Assembly: GCA_964536985.1 (NCBI GenBank)
Contig: CAZIBG010000012.1
Coordinates: forward strand, 1 to 27,632
Direction: 5' to 3'
Length of the DNA: 27,632 nucleotides
From: CAZIBG01 sp964536985
GTDB lineage: Bacteria > Patescibacteriota > Saccharimonadia > Saccharimonadales > AWTP1-31
Shown here piece after piece: positions 19,564 to 27,437 of the stretch; the first letter of the stretch is position 1, and the number at the start of each line of letters is the position of its first letter. Under the pieces are notes generated by a model. The model made no database searches. It worked only from the letters and a program-made list of their open reading frames with translations, and had not been told where the DNA came from. The position numbers and the translations under genes were made by a program.

Positions 19564-22122
19564 ATGAAACTAGACAAAGCTTACGAGCCGCAGAAATACG
19601 AAAAGAAGATATATCAGCTTTGGGAAGAGCAGGGGGCGTTCACACCTAAGAATAGAGGTAGTGATAAAAACTTCAGTATTGTAGTTCCACCACCTAACGC
19701 CAATGGCGACTTACACATCGGGCACGGACTAAACATGGCCATCATGGATATCGCAACTCGATATCACCGCATGAAAGGGGAGGCTTCGCTGCTTCTTCCA
19801 GGCGCCGACCATGCTGGCCTAGAAACCTGGGTAGTTTACGAAAAAAAGCTTGTAGCTCAAGGTAAAAGTCGATTCGACTTTACCAGGGAAGAGCTCTACC
19901 AACAGATTTGGGACTTCGTAGGTCAAAACAAAGATAACTACCAAGAACAGTTCCGTAAACTTGGCGCCAGCGTAGACTGGGATCGTTATGTCTATACACT
20001 AGATCAAAAAATCGTAGATCAAGCTTATCGCTCATTCAAAAAGATGTGGGACGAAGGCCTAATCTACCGTGCCGAGAAGCTCGTTAACTTCTGTACTTAC
20101 CACGGGACAGGCTTTGCCGATATTGAAGTGGATTATAAAGATACCCCCGGTAGCCTGTGGTACATCAAGTACCCGCTAACCGATGGAACAGGGGATATTA
20201 CCGTGGCGACCACTCGCCCAGAGACTATGCTTGGTGACGTAGCCGTCGCCGTTCACCCAGAAGATAAGCGATATGCCGAATACGTTGGTAAAACCGTCAC
20301 ACTACCTCTTACTGGCAGGGAAATACCTATCCTGGCAGACGACTTTGTCGAACCCGACTATGGCACAGGGGCTGTAAAGATCACACCAGCACACGACCAA
20401 AACGACTTTGATATGGCCACTCGCCATAAACTCGACTTGGTTACTGTAATCAGTTTCGAGGGGAACATTACCGACAAAGCTCCCGAAGCCTATGTGGGCT
20501 TAACAGCACTTGAAGCCCGCAAGAAAGTTGTCGATGAGCTAACAGAGCAGGGACTCCTAGCTAAAACCGAGGCCATCAGTCACAGCGTTGGTCACTGTTA
20601 TAAGTGCGGCACAGTCATCGAACCACTTCTTCGTGAACAATGGTTCATCAATGTCAAACCTCTTGCCGAACCCGCTATAGCCGTACTCAAGAAAAACAAT
20701 ATCGACTTCCGTCCAGATGTTAAAAAACGTCAGCTCATAACCTACCTAGAAAACCTCCGCGACTGGAATATCAGTCGACAAATTGCCTGGGGAATTCCTG
20801 TTCCTGCCTTCCAAAATACTGAGGATCCGACCGACTGGATTTACGATGATCGCGTAGAACAAGAGACTATCTCCATTGATGGCAAGACTTACCAACGCGA
20901 TCCTGACGTATTCGATACTTGGTTTAGTAGCTCTAGTTGGCCATACGCGACACTCGACTTCCCGGACGGCGAAGACTTTGATAAGTTCTATCCGTTGAGC
21001 CTCATGGAGACAGGGGCCGATATCCTATACCCTTGGGTTAGCCGCATGATTATGTTTGGTCTATATAACACTAGAAAAATACCTTTTGAAACTGTCTATC
21101 TGCATGGCCTCATCCAAGACCCACACGGGCAAAAGATGAGCAAGAGCAAAGGCAACGTTGTAAACCCAATGGATAAGGTTGACGCCTTCGGATCGGATGC
21201 ATTCCGGATTGGTATAGTCATGGGCGAATCAGCCGGCGGAGACCGTCCATACGACGAATCCAAGGTAGTTGGAGCTCGAAACTTCTGTAATAAGCTCTGG
21301 AACATCGCACGCTTCGTACAGGAACAGAGCGACGGCGCGGTAGCCGATTCAGCAGTCCCAGAGAGCATGGCCGATCATTGGTTGATGTCGAAGTTACAAC
21401 AAACAATAGAATCGGTCGGTTCACTTCTAGATGATTATCGCTTTAGCGAAGCCTACGATCAGCTCTATCACTTTGTATGGGATGACTTCGCTGACTGGTA
21501 CCTAGAGGCATCTAAGTCTTCGCCCAATCTAGGGGTCCTGCAATTTGGCCTAGATAATATCCTTAGGCTATGTCATCCGTTTGCGCCATTTGTAACCGAA
21601 GCCATCTGGCAAGACCTAGGTTGGAACAAGCAGCTGCTAATCATCAGTAAATGGCCATATCTCCCTGAATTCGACGCTACTATGACCAAGCAATTCGAAG
21701 ATGTTAGGACGGTTATCACTGAGTCCCGTGCATTAGTTAAAGCCATGAAGCTATCCAAGCCAAACCTTGTACATGAATCCGATGCCGTCGATGCCAACAA
21801 AGAGATTGTTACTCGAATGGCACGACTCGGTAATGTCTTACGAGCAGAGAAGGGATCTGAGCAAACAGGACTACAGCTGACCAACAGCTCCGTTAAGGCA
21901 TGGCTAGACGTAGATAGTACTGCCCTGACGCATTTTAAGGACGATCTACACGCTCAACTGGTTGCCGCCCAAGAATCTGCCGAACGACTTGCTGGACGCC
22001 TCAGCAACGAAGGCTACGTGGCAAGCGCACCGGAAAAGATTGTCCAGCAAACTCGTGATCAACTCACCGACGCACAGAACAAGGTCGAGCAGCTCACGGC
22101 TGAATTAGAACGATTCAACTAG
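19564..22122 (+). CDS. valS: Valyl-tRNA synthetase
   Basis: Class I synthetase that charges tRNA-Val and edits misacylated Thr. 852 aa. HIGH is at 51-54 (GDLHIGHGLNMA). The connective editing domain includes ATTRPETMLGDVAVAVHPED, typical of ValS. SRQIAWGIPVPAF and DTWFSSSSWPYATL belong to the catalytic core, and KMSKS is at 524-528. The anticodon-binding helical bundle follows, and the ValS-specific C-terminal coiled coil is at the end (ESAERLAGRLSNEGYV...EKVEQLTAELERF-like). The family's GTDHAGI segment reads GADHAGLETW. AGAGGA stands about 7 nt before the ATG. It is preceded by a structured leader with its own promoter. Its end overlaps the convergent HTH-HAD gene by 8 bp. Confidence 0.95.
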   Translation: MKLDKAYEPQKYEKKIYQLWEEQGAFTPKNRGSDKNFSIVVPPPNANGDLHIGHGLNMAIMDIATRYHRMKGEASLLLPGADHAGLETWVVYEKKLVAQGKSRFDFTREELYQQIWDFVGQNKDNYQEQFRKLGASVDWDRYVYTLDQKIVDQAYRSFKKMWDEGLIYRAEKLVNFCTYHGTGFADIEVDYKDTPGSLWYIKYPLTDGTGDITVATTRPETMLGDVAVAVHPEDKRYAEYVGKTVTLPLTGREIPILADDFVEPDYGTGAVKITPAHDQNDFDMATRHKLDLVTVISFEGNITDKAPEAYVGLTALEARKKVVDELTEQGLLAKTEAISHSVGHCYKCGTVIEPLLREQWFINVKPLAEPAIAVLKKNNIDFRPDVKKRQLITYLENLRDWNISRQIAWGIPVPAFQNTEDPTDWIYDDRVEQETISIDGKTYQRDPDVFDTWFSSSSWPYATLDFPDGEDFDKFYPLSLMETGADILYPWVSRMIMFGLYNTRKIPFETVYLHGLIQDPHGQKMSKSKGNVVNPMDKVDAFGSDAFRIGIVMGESAGGDRPYDESKVVGARNFCNKLWNIARFVQEQSDGAVADSAVPESMADHWLMSKLQQTIESVGSLLDDYRFSEAYDQLYHFVWDDFADWYLEASKSSPNLGVLQFGLDNILRLCHPFAPFVTEAIWQDLGWNKQLLIISKWPYLPEFDATMTKQFEDVRTVITESRALVKAMKLSKPNLVHESDAVDANKEIVTRMARLGNVLRAEKGSEQTGLQLTNSSVKAWLDVDSTALTHFKDDLHAQLVAAQESAERLAGRLSNEGYVASAPEKIVQQTRDQLTDAQNKVEQLTAELERFN

Positions 22123-22963
22123 CAGGTTCAAGGGCTGTTCGAACGCGGTAGGTAGATTCTGCAGAATCGTAATCGTTAAACCACATAACGTGCCATCCAG
22201 CGTGTTGTGCCGGCATTAGGTTGGCGCGTGTGTCGTCTATCAGTAAGATCTCGTTACCAGGAACTCCGGCAAGCGACTCGGCGATCTCGTATATCTTTGG
22301 ATCGGGCTTTATAAATCCAACCTGAGAAGAGTCGATAATAGCGTCGTAATTCAAGTCGGGTATAAGCTTCTTAGCTTTCATATCATCAATAAAACCGGCA
22401 CCGATGTTGCTCATCAGACCAACCCGGTAGTTTTCGGCAGCCCAAGTAATCAGTTCGTGCATCTCGGGGATTGGCTCAACGGCGGCCAAGTAGTAACTCT
22501 GCCAATCGATGGATTCTAGTCCCAAGTCTTTTGCGAAGGCGGTGTTAAAATCAGCAATACTCATTTTGCCGGTACAGATTGCATCGTTGTACTGCCAGAA
22601 GGCAGTCTCGATAGAGTCAGGGGAGATGCCTGTTTCGTAGGCGATAGCAGTGAAAGCCCGGTGATAAAAACGGACGAGGCAGCCGTTGATGTCGAAGTAG
22701 ATGAACTTAATACCGCTCTTGGTGGTTTTCTTACCTGATTTTCCACCTAATGCGCTACCTACTAGTTGGTCAAGTGACATCTCTAGAACATCGGCGATTT
22801 GCTTGATAGTAAAGATGGATGGGGCCTTAATAGCTCCACGTTCGATCTTGGCCAGCGTGGAGTAGCTTAGGTTGGCACGCTGACACATAGCCTGTTGTGT
22901 AAGCCCAGCATTCTGCCGCGCTCGCTGTAACTGCTTACCTAGCGTTTTCTCATCAATAGCCAC
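22115..22963 (-). CDS. XRE-type HTH fused to HAD-like hydrolase domain
   Basis: 282 aa two-domain protein. Residues 8-68 form a Cro/C1 (XRE) helix-turn-helix (LQRARQNAGLTQQAMCQRANLSYSTLAKIERG). Residues 86-275 form a HAD-IA-type phosphatase domain: motif I FDINGCLV (nucleophile Asp91, but the usual second Asp is Asn93), motif II SN at 185-186, motif III Lys219 in FIKPDPKIYE, and motif IV IDDTRANLMPAQHAGW (Asp243/244). The fusion suggests a repressor that senses, or is switched by, a phosphorylated ligand. The GTG start has only a weak GGTGG site. A TACTAC-TTTT-GTAGTA palindrome lies about 60 bp upstream and may be its operator. It overlaps valS at the 3' end. Confidence 0.82.
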   Translation of the reverse strand: MAIDEKTLGKQLQRARQNAGLTQQAMCQRANLSYSTLAKIERGAIKAPSIFTIKQIADVLEMSLDQLVGSALGGKSGKKTTKSGIKFIYFDINGCLVRFYHRAFTAIAYETGISPDSIETAFWQYNDAICTGKMSIADFNTAFAKDLGLESIDWQSYYLAAVEPIPEMHELITWAAENYRVGLMSNIGAGFIDDMKAKKLIPDLNYDAIIDSSQVGFIKPDPKIYEIAESLAGVPGNEILLIDDTRANLMPAQHAGWHVMWFNDYDSAESTYRVRTALEPAS

Positions 22964-23021
22964 GAGTTTCCACCACTTCTACACCAATATTAGCCATATA
23001 GTACCAATTATAGCCGGCAAT

Positions 23022-23037
23022 TACTACTTTTGTAGTA
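23022..23037. promoter_or_regulatory. Candidate operator of the HTH-HAD gene
   Basis: Perfect 6-bp arms TACTAC-TTTT-GTAGTA, about 60 bp upstream of the HTH-HAD start and just downstream of the small membrane protein's stop. A further GGTACTATA stretch lies closer to the gene. XRE repressors often bind short dyads of this size; binding is inferred. Confidence 0.45.
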
Positions 23038-23049
23038 TTAAGCGGCTAA

Positions 23050-23223
23050 TTAGCCAAGAAGCATCATGGCAATAGGGAAGAAGATTATAAAGATCACCAT
23101 TAGCGAGATGCCGGCAACTTTTAAAGACTGTTGTGTTAAGCCGCCGCTACGACGTTGGGCCTGATTATAAACCCACGCCGATGCGCCGATCGAAAAGATG
23201 ATTGAAACCATAAATGCACTCAT
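23050..23223 (-). CDS. Small two-helix membrane protein
   Basis: 57 aa if started at 23223 (63 aa if the ATG at 23241 is used). Two hydrophobic segments (MSAFMVSIIFSIGASAWVY and VAGISLMVIFIIFFPIAMMLLG) are joined by a short polar, basic loop (NQAQRRSGGLTQQSLK), which by charge should be cytoplasmic. The inner start is preferred because TATACT lies 8 nt before it, as at leaderless genes, but the spacing is longer than usual and the choice is uncertain. Divergent from the 399-aa membrane protein. Function unknown. Confidence 0.6.
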   Translation of the reverse strand: MSAFMVSIIFSIGASAWVYNQAQRRSGGLTQQSLKVAGISLMVIFIIFFPIAMMLLG

Positions 23224-23252
23224 TAGTAGTAAGTATAGCATCCACGGTAAGC

Positions 23253-23258
23253 TATAAT
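23253..23258 (+). promoter_or_regulatory. -10 box of leaderless 399-aa membrane protein gene
   Basis: Consensus TATAAT, then 7 nt, then ATG at 23266. No Shine-Dalgarno. Confidence 0.6.
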
Positions 23259-23265
23259 AATTGTC

Positions 23266-24465
23266 ATGCTTAAAAAATTCAGTGTGTGGCTCTCGGTCAC
23301 TATATTTTCTTTATCAATCCTCGGCTTCCTAGTGTCCTTTACGACCACAAGCCTGCTTAAACCGTCCAATATCAAACGATGGACAGGTGATAGCGGGGCA
23401 TATCAGTCGCTTGGCCCAATCGCAATAAATAATGCCATAGAAGCTCAAAAGAAGGACGGCCAGAGCACAAGCTACCCCTTATCAAGTCCGCTCGTAAAAA
23501 ATGCCGCGCAGTCTGCACTTAGTAGTGATTTCTATCAAAAATCTACCGAGCAGGTAATTAATGGTAGCTTTGACTGGCTCAACAAAAAGGAAGCAACGCC
23601 AAAATTCGACATCGATCTACTGGCCGCTAAGCAGACCTTTGTGGATTCCCTTGGTGATTCCGTAAAAGATCGCTACAACGGACTCCCAAGCTGTAGTGAG
23701 ACGGTTCTTCCGTCCACTACAGACTTACTTAATATCAATTGCAAAACGGAAGGCCTAGAGATTGACCAGCTCGTCGAGAACCAGAAGTTAGCAGTTCTAA
23801 ACGACGAGAGCTTTTTACCCAATACCACTATCACCGCCGACAATATTGGAGGCGAAGGGCAGGAATCTATATTCCAGAAACAACCCGATCTACCCAAGTA
23901 CTACGCAGCAGCCGTACAGTTACCGAAGTTATTCGCTGGAATAGCCATAATTAGTAGCCTGAGCGTGCTTTTCCTTGCTGAGTCCAAACGAAAGGGCACT
24001 CGCAAGATTGGGTGGAGACTCCTTGTAGTAGGACTTGTCTTCCTTTTGCTAGTTGTAATTGGAGCGGTCGGATTAGCCAAACTAAAGACTCTAGCCGGAA
24101 ATCAGGGTCAAAATACAATGATTCACGACTACAAAGATATCATCGGTAAAGGAATTGACTCTTTTCAGGCTGACTCAATAAAACAGTCTGGGTTGGCCGG
24201 CGTATCTACAATAGTCCTAGGCGGTGTTCTGTTAATTGGTACTCGTAACAGATCGTCAAAGCCTAGCGCCAAGAAGGATCGTAAAGAAGATTCAAAATCG
24301 TTAGTAGAAACTCCTGTGGCCGACCCCGTCCCGGAAATAAGTAGTAATCATCGAATGACTCCTAGACCGAAAAGAGCTCCTACGTCAGAGACAGTGCCTA
24401 CAGCCCCTCTTGTCCAGCCCCAGCAAAAGCCTCGTCTGCCCCGACGATCGAATCTGATTCAATAG
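23266..24465 (+). CDS. Four-helix membrane protein with external loop and basic tail
   Basis: 399 aa, not assigned to a family. Predicted TM helices are at about 8-28, 220-238, 251-271 and 309-325. Residues 29-218 form a large loop that should be outside, with two cysteines (143 and 159) that could form a disulfide. The 75-residue C-terminal tail is Pro/Lys/Arg/Ser-rich, disordered and cytoplasmic by the positive-inside rule (KRKGTRK lies between TM2 and TM3). Leaderless start after TATAAT. The tRNA-Ser gene follows 35 bp downstream with its own promoter. Function unknown. Confidence 0.75.
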   Translation: MLKKFSVWLSVTIFSLSILGFLVSFTTTSLLKPSNIKRWTGDSGAYQSLGPIAINNAIEAQKKDGQSTSYPLSSPLVKNAAQSALSSDFYQKSTEQVINGSFDWLNKKEATPKFDIDLLAAKQTFVDSLGDSVKDRYNGLPSCSETVLPSTTDLLNINCKTEGLEIDQLVENQKLAVLNDESFLPNTTITADNIGGEGQESIFQKQPDLPKYYAAAVQLPKLFAGIAIISSLSVLFLAESKRKGTRKIGWRLLVVGLVFLLLVVIGAVGLAKLKTLAGNQGQNTMIHDYKDIIGKGIDSFQADSIKQSGLAGVSTIVLGGVLLIGTRNRSSKPSAKKDRKEDSKSLVETPVADPVPEISSNHRMTPRPKRAPTSETVPTAPLVQPQQKPRLPRRSNLIQ

Positions 24466-24472
24466 CGAGATC

Positions 24473-24481
24473 TGTTAGAAT
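24473..24481 (+). promoter_or_regulatory. Extended -10 promoter of tRNA-Ser(CGA)
   Basis: TG-T-TAGAAT, 19 bp before the mature tRNA 5' end. No clear -35 box. Confidence 0.5.
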
Positions 24482-24500
24482 AATACCGTTCTACCATCAT

Positions 24501-24590
24501 GGAGAGGTGTCCGAGTGGTTGAAGGAGCTGCTCTCGAAAAGCAGTATGCCGGCAACGGTATCGAGGGTTCGAATCCCTCCCTCTCCGCCA
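24501..24590 (+). tRNA. tRNA-Ser (anticodon CGA)
   Basis: 90 nt with encoded CCA. Acceptor stem GGAGAGG pairs with CCTCTCC, discriminator G. Anticodon stem CTGCT/AGCAG encloses loop CTCGAAA, so the anticodon is CGA, reading UCG. It has the long class II variable arm expected for Ser (TATGCCGGCAACGGTAT) and T loop GGTTCGAATCC. Confidence 0.97.
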
Positions 24591-24646
24591 GATTGATCTT
24601 TGCCCATTTCTGGAGTATCTTTAACTTAAGCTAAACAAAACAAAAA

Positions 24647-26557
24647 ATGAGTTACGAAGAGCCCAGTCATAATTTTATCGCCACAGCTGACAGCCTCCGA
24701 AGAGTCGTTAGTCAAGCCTTGTATGGCGGACAGAACCAAGACCCAAAGAGTGTTGCATTGTTCCATGATCTTCAGCACCAAGCTCGTATTGGATTACAGG
24801 ATCAGCTGCCCGACCCAGACAACTTTGGATATGGAGTAGAAGGAACCAGCGCTTATGTGGCAACCAAAGACGCTCCTGTTGAACTGCATTTCGGTATGAA
24901 AGGCCCAAACCAGCGCAACCCCCTTGAACTTAGTGCATTCGGCCTTCCCGATATCCCAGCCAATGACGAGTTCGATGCAACTAAGCCCAGTTTTCTGGTG
25001 GTTGCCAGGGACAAACATGAGCAAATTTCTAGTATTTTCTGTTATACGGATAGAGCAATCATGGCTATGAAGCCTAGCGGCCAGGCGGTTTTAATTCCCG
25101 AAAGACTAACACTCACGTATCAGGCGAACGAGGAGGGGGACCGCGTTCTTTCATGGTCCAACCTTGACCAACTTTCTACCGCCGCCGATTCCGTTGGGGC
25201 ATTACTCTCGCTCGATAGTAACGCGCGGAGTCCCGTGGCTAGCGAATTGGTCGAGGCGGGCATGTATAACCAGGGCAGACGAACTGTTAGTGTACGCATC
25301 CCTGATAGTACTGATTTCGATGGGCGTGCCATTGTTATCCGCCCCGAAAGTAAGGACGACGAAAAGATCGTACCGCATAAGGTAGCGAAGGCCGAGAAAC
25401 GGCTAACCCGGGCGGCGCGCTTACGCACTGCATCTATGGGCTTGCTTGGACTTAGTGGCCTAGCGTATGCACAAGCAGACCCGCCCCAAAAAATACCTCA
25501 CCCTATTGCCATTGAGGACTTCAGGGGAGGGGAAAGCGATGCCGAAATAGCGGCAAACACCTCATTACGCACATTCTTGGAGGGCGATTATATCGGACTA
25601 AGCAATATTGCCAGTAAAAACGGATCGAGCGCCTACATCGACCCAACGGTAACGGATTTCGAATCATCAGAGTCATTAAAGGAATTTGAAGCCACTGTCA
25701 GAGATAAATTCGATGGCAAGATCGTCGTCCACTCCGTCTCGGACGGTTATAGAGACAAAGAAGGTTACACTTTCGAGCCAATCAACGAAGATGACCTCGA
25801 AGCAGCCGAGGACCGTACCAGAGAGTTCCTAGATGTACTTTCGCGAATTGACAGCCGGCTGATTGAGGAGCCTCTGCATGTCTATTTTGGCCATAAACTT
25901 GAGACTATTTATGGAGATGCGGGAGGATGGGCATCAGTAGAAGATGGAATTGTTATTGATGTAGATTCAGACCTTGGTACCGTTGCTCACGAAACAGGGC
26001 ACATAGTCGATCAAACAGATAACGAGAGCTTTAGTAATTCGGTGGAAAGTATTGTCGACGGCGAGGATTATGTGGGAGTTGAAGACAAGGCCTATGTAGG
26101 AGTCGGCGTAAGAAACGACGCCAACGAACGGATTTACCTTGATAGCTATAGCTCAGCTAGCAGTCATGAGGATGCTACCAACACCCTTAAGCCTTCGCTA
26201 TCTAGCGAGGGGCTTCCGACGTTTGAACGTAGCCCGTTATTCGATAAATATCAGGCAATCCTTACCGATATGGAAGCTAAAGCACCGGGCTCCAGTGCAC
26301 TTCTACTTCAAATGCTTTTGCTTAATAACCCCAGTTCCAATGACATACCTAGCAGTGTAGAGAGTAACGTTACGGTTGCAGCGCGCGCTACAGACACAGT
26401 GATTGCTCCAACGGCATTCACTATATCCAAGTCAATTGCATTGCTGGCAGCTAGCTTAGAACTTGTAAGCCTAGTGAGCGTCCTAGGATTACGCCGAAAG
26501 GGTGGACACGCCTCTACTGGGCGAAAGCTAACACTCGGCGAACGGTTACTTAAATAA
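24647..26557 (+). CDS. Putative membrane-associated zinc metallopeptidase (HETGH)
   Basis: 636 aa. Residues 1-255 are soluble-looking with no recognised fold. At 256-277 a basic stretch, a short hydrophobic run and AYAQA resemble an internal signal/anchor segment (RLRTASMGLLGLSGLAYAQA). The zincin motif HETGH (448-452, in TVAHETGHIVD) lies in the following domain. The SYSSASSHEDATNT segment (500-513) resembles the downstream 'SxYAxxSxxED-AE' element of several zinc peptidases, with Glu508 a possible third ligand. A hydrophobic helix near 602-620 followed by RRKGG could anchor the C terminus. No Shine-Dalgarno is visible. The gene ends in a strong terminator. Peptidase activity is inferred from motifs only. 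Confidence 0.6.
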   Translation: MSYEEPSHNFIATADSLRRVVSQALYGGQNQDPKSVALFHDLQHQARIGLQDQLPDPDNFGYGVEGTSAYVATKDAPVELHFGMKGPNQRNPLELSAFGLPDIPANDEFDATKPSFLVVARDKHEQISSIFCYTDRAIMAMKPSGQAVLIPERLTLTYQANEEGDRVLSWSNLDQLSTAADSVGALLSLDSNARSPVASELVEAGMYNQGRRTVSVRIPDSTDFDGRAIVIRPESKDDEKIVPHKVAKAEKRLTRAARLRTASMGLLGLSGLAYAQADPPQKIPHPIAIEDFRGGESDAEIAANTSLRTFLEGDYIGLSNIASKNGSSAYIDPTVTDFESSESLKEFEATVRDKFDGKIVVHSVSDGYRDKEGYTFEPINEDDLEAAEDRTREFLDVLSRIDSRLIEEPLHVYFGHKLETIYGDAGGWASVEDGIVIDVDSDLGTVAHETGHIVDQTDNESFSNSVESIVDGEDYVGVEDKAYVGVGVRNDANERIYLDSYSSASSHEDATNTLKPSLSSEGLPTFERSPLFDKYQAILTDMEAKAPGSSALLLQMLLLNNPSSNDIPSSVESNVTVAARATDTVIAPTAFTISKSIALLAASLELVSLVSVLGLRRKGGHASTGRKLTLGERLLK

Positions 26558-26585
26558 AAAAGCCCCAGCATTGCTGAGGCGTTTT
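26555..26585. terminator. Bidirectional rho-independent terminator
   Basis: GCCCCAGC-ATT-GCTGAGGC hairpin (one C/A mismatch) with TTTT after it on the plus strand and a longer TTTTTTATTT run on the minus strand. It ends the metallopeptidase gene and also blocks transcription from the tRNA-Arg side. Confidence 0.85.
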
Positions 26586-26587
26586 AC

Positions 26588-26606
26588 TTGGTGTACCCGA
26601 CAGGAT
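26588..26606 (-). repeat. Duplicate of the tRNA-Arg 3' end
   Basis: TTGGTGTACCCGACAGGAT is identical to 26733-26751, the CCA end, acceptor strand and part of the T stem of tRNA-Arg. Nothing else of a tRNA follows, so it is an isolated 3' fragment 145 bp away, like an attachment-site remnant or recombination scar. Confidence 0.85.
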
Positions 26607-26661
26607 GGCACACGGCCACACTCGTCCTCGAAGTAAACTTCTGCGAGCGAGTTTGCCGACC

Positions 26662-26693
26662 GAACCTTACGGTTCTCACATTCTTTCAGAATG
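26662..26693. repeat. Two short hairpins between tRNA-Arg end copies
   Basis: GAACC-TTAC-GGTTC (26662-26675) and CATTCT-TTC-AGAATG (26679-26693). The roughly 125-bp segment between the repeated tRNA ends contains no credible gene; these hairpins are its only structure. Confidence 0.5.
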
Positions 26694-26695
26694 CA

Positions 26696-26737
26696 ACCAA
26701 TACAAAAGCCCCTCAAATGAGGGGCGTTAGTATTGGT
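26696..26737 (-). terminator. tRNA-Arg terminator hairpin reaching into the CCA end
   Basis: On the minus strand, downstream of tRNA-Arg, a stem GCCCCTC-ATTT-GAGGGGC is followed by TTTTGT. An outer 8-bp stem (ACCAATAC with GTATTGGT), separated by a 4x4 internal loop, pairs the ACCA end of the tRNA with sequence after the T-run. The inner stem is a good intrinsic terminator. Confidence 0.8.
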
Positions 26738-26810
26738 GTACCCGACAGGATTCGAACCTACGACCTTTGGCTCCGCAAGCCAACGCTCTATCCAGCTGAG
26801 CTACGGGTAC
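26734..26810 (-). tRNA. tRNA-Arg (anticodon GCG)
   Basis: 77 nt with encoded CCA. Acceptor GTACCCG/CGGGTAC, discriminator A. D arm GCTC-AGCTGGAT-AGAGC, anticodon stem TTGGC/GCCAA with loop TTGCGGA (anticodon GCG), T arm with TTCGAAT. Reads CGC, and CGU by wobble. Most bacteria use an ACG (inosine) tRNA for these codons. Confidence 0.95.
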
Positions 26811-26828
26811 GGGACAAGAACAGGGGTT

Positions 26829-26837
26829 ATTGTAACA
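26829..26837 (-). promoter_or_regulatory. Extended -10 promoter of tRNA-Arg(GCG)
   Basis: TGT-TACAAT on the minus strand, about 18 bp before the mature 5' end. It is the same nonamer as upstream of the amidinotransferase-like gene. Confidence 0.55.
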
Positions 26838-26861
26838 TTTTATATCTGTTAACGCTAGGTA

Positions 26862-27431
26862 TTAGAAGCGAATTTTGTGCATCAACTTGTCGATGTAGTC
26901 CAGCTGGCGCTGTTCGACAGGTAGATAGTCCTGAAGTATATCCAAGATTCTGTCTCGGTCTTCTGGAGAGAAGTAAATGCTCAACCCCGGGCTAAACCGC
27001 TGAAGGGGAAGTAGCCAGATCGCTTCTATTCCTTCCTCCTGCACTAAAGAGAACGACTTAAAGTCGGCGTATTTGAATTTCTTCTCACCAATCTGTAATC
27101 CTTTGGAATCGATTTTGTAGGGGAGCTCGCGGGGTTGGCGGGCGGCCATCACACCAAACAGTATCCCAGCGATAACAATAACAACCGTAGTAAGCTTATC
27201 GCCACGTGTCATCACAAAGGCCAAGGCTGCTGCTGCTATGGAAGCAACGGAGAGCAAAACGTACCACATAGCGGTTTTTGTATGAGCGATAAACTCCGAC
27301 GCCGTCCATGAAACGGCCTCTACAGAAGTCTCGCCTGGGAGTGATGGGGAAGGTGTTTGGTCTTGCTCGGCGGTAAATTGCCACTCGGCCTCTGGGGTAG
27401 TCGGTTCTACCGGTACTTGTTCATCCTGCAT
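26862..27431 (-). CDS. Two-helix membrane protein with C-terminal domain
   Basis: 189 aa, family not recognised. Residues 1-45 are acidic and Pro/Thr-rich. TM helices lie at about 54-74 and 80-96. A 90-residue domain of mixed strands and helices follows (YKIDSKGLQIGEKKFKYADFKSFSLVQ..., then a helical end), resembling bacterial PH-like domains after a TM hairpin; that comparison is tentative. The start at 27431 is preferred because TACAAT lies exactly 6 nt upstream. The longer frame from 27536 runs through this promoter and past a second one. The C-terminal domain is probably cytoplasmic. Confidence 0.72.
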   Translation of the reverse strand: MQDEQVPVEPTTPEAEWQFTAEQDQTPSPSLPGETSVEAVSWTASEFIAHTKTAMWYVLLSVASIAAAALAFVMTRGDKLTTVVIVIAGILFGVMAARQPRELPYKIDSKGLQIGEKKFKYADFKSFSLVQEEGIEAIWLLPLQRFSPGLSIYFSPEDRDRILDILQDYLPVEQRQLDYIDKLMHKIRF

Positions 27432-27437
27432 ACGCTT

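Noticed and set aside
26588..26995. Plus-strand 135-aa frame containing VPDRIRTYDLWLRKPTLYPAELR
   Set aside because: This peptide is the antisense translation of the tRNA-Arg gene, a well-known spurious annotation.
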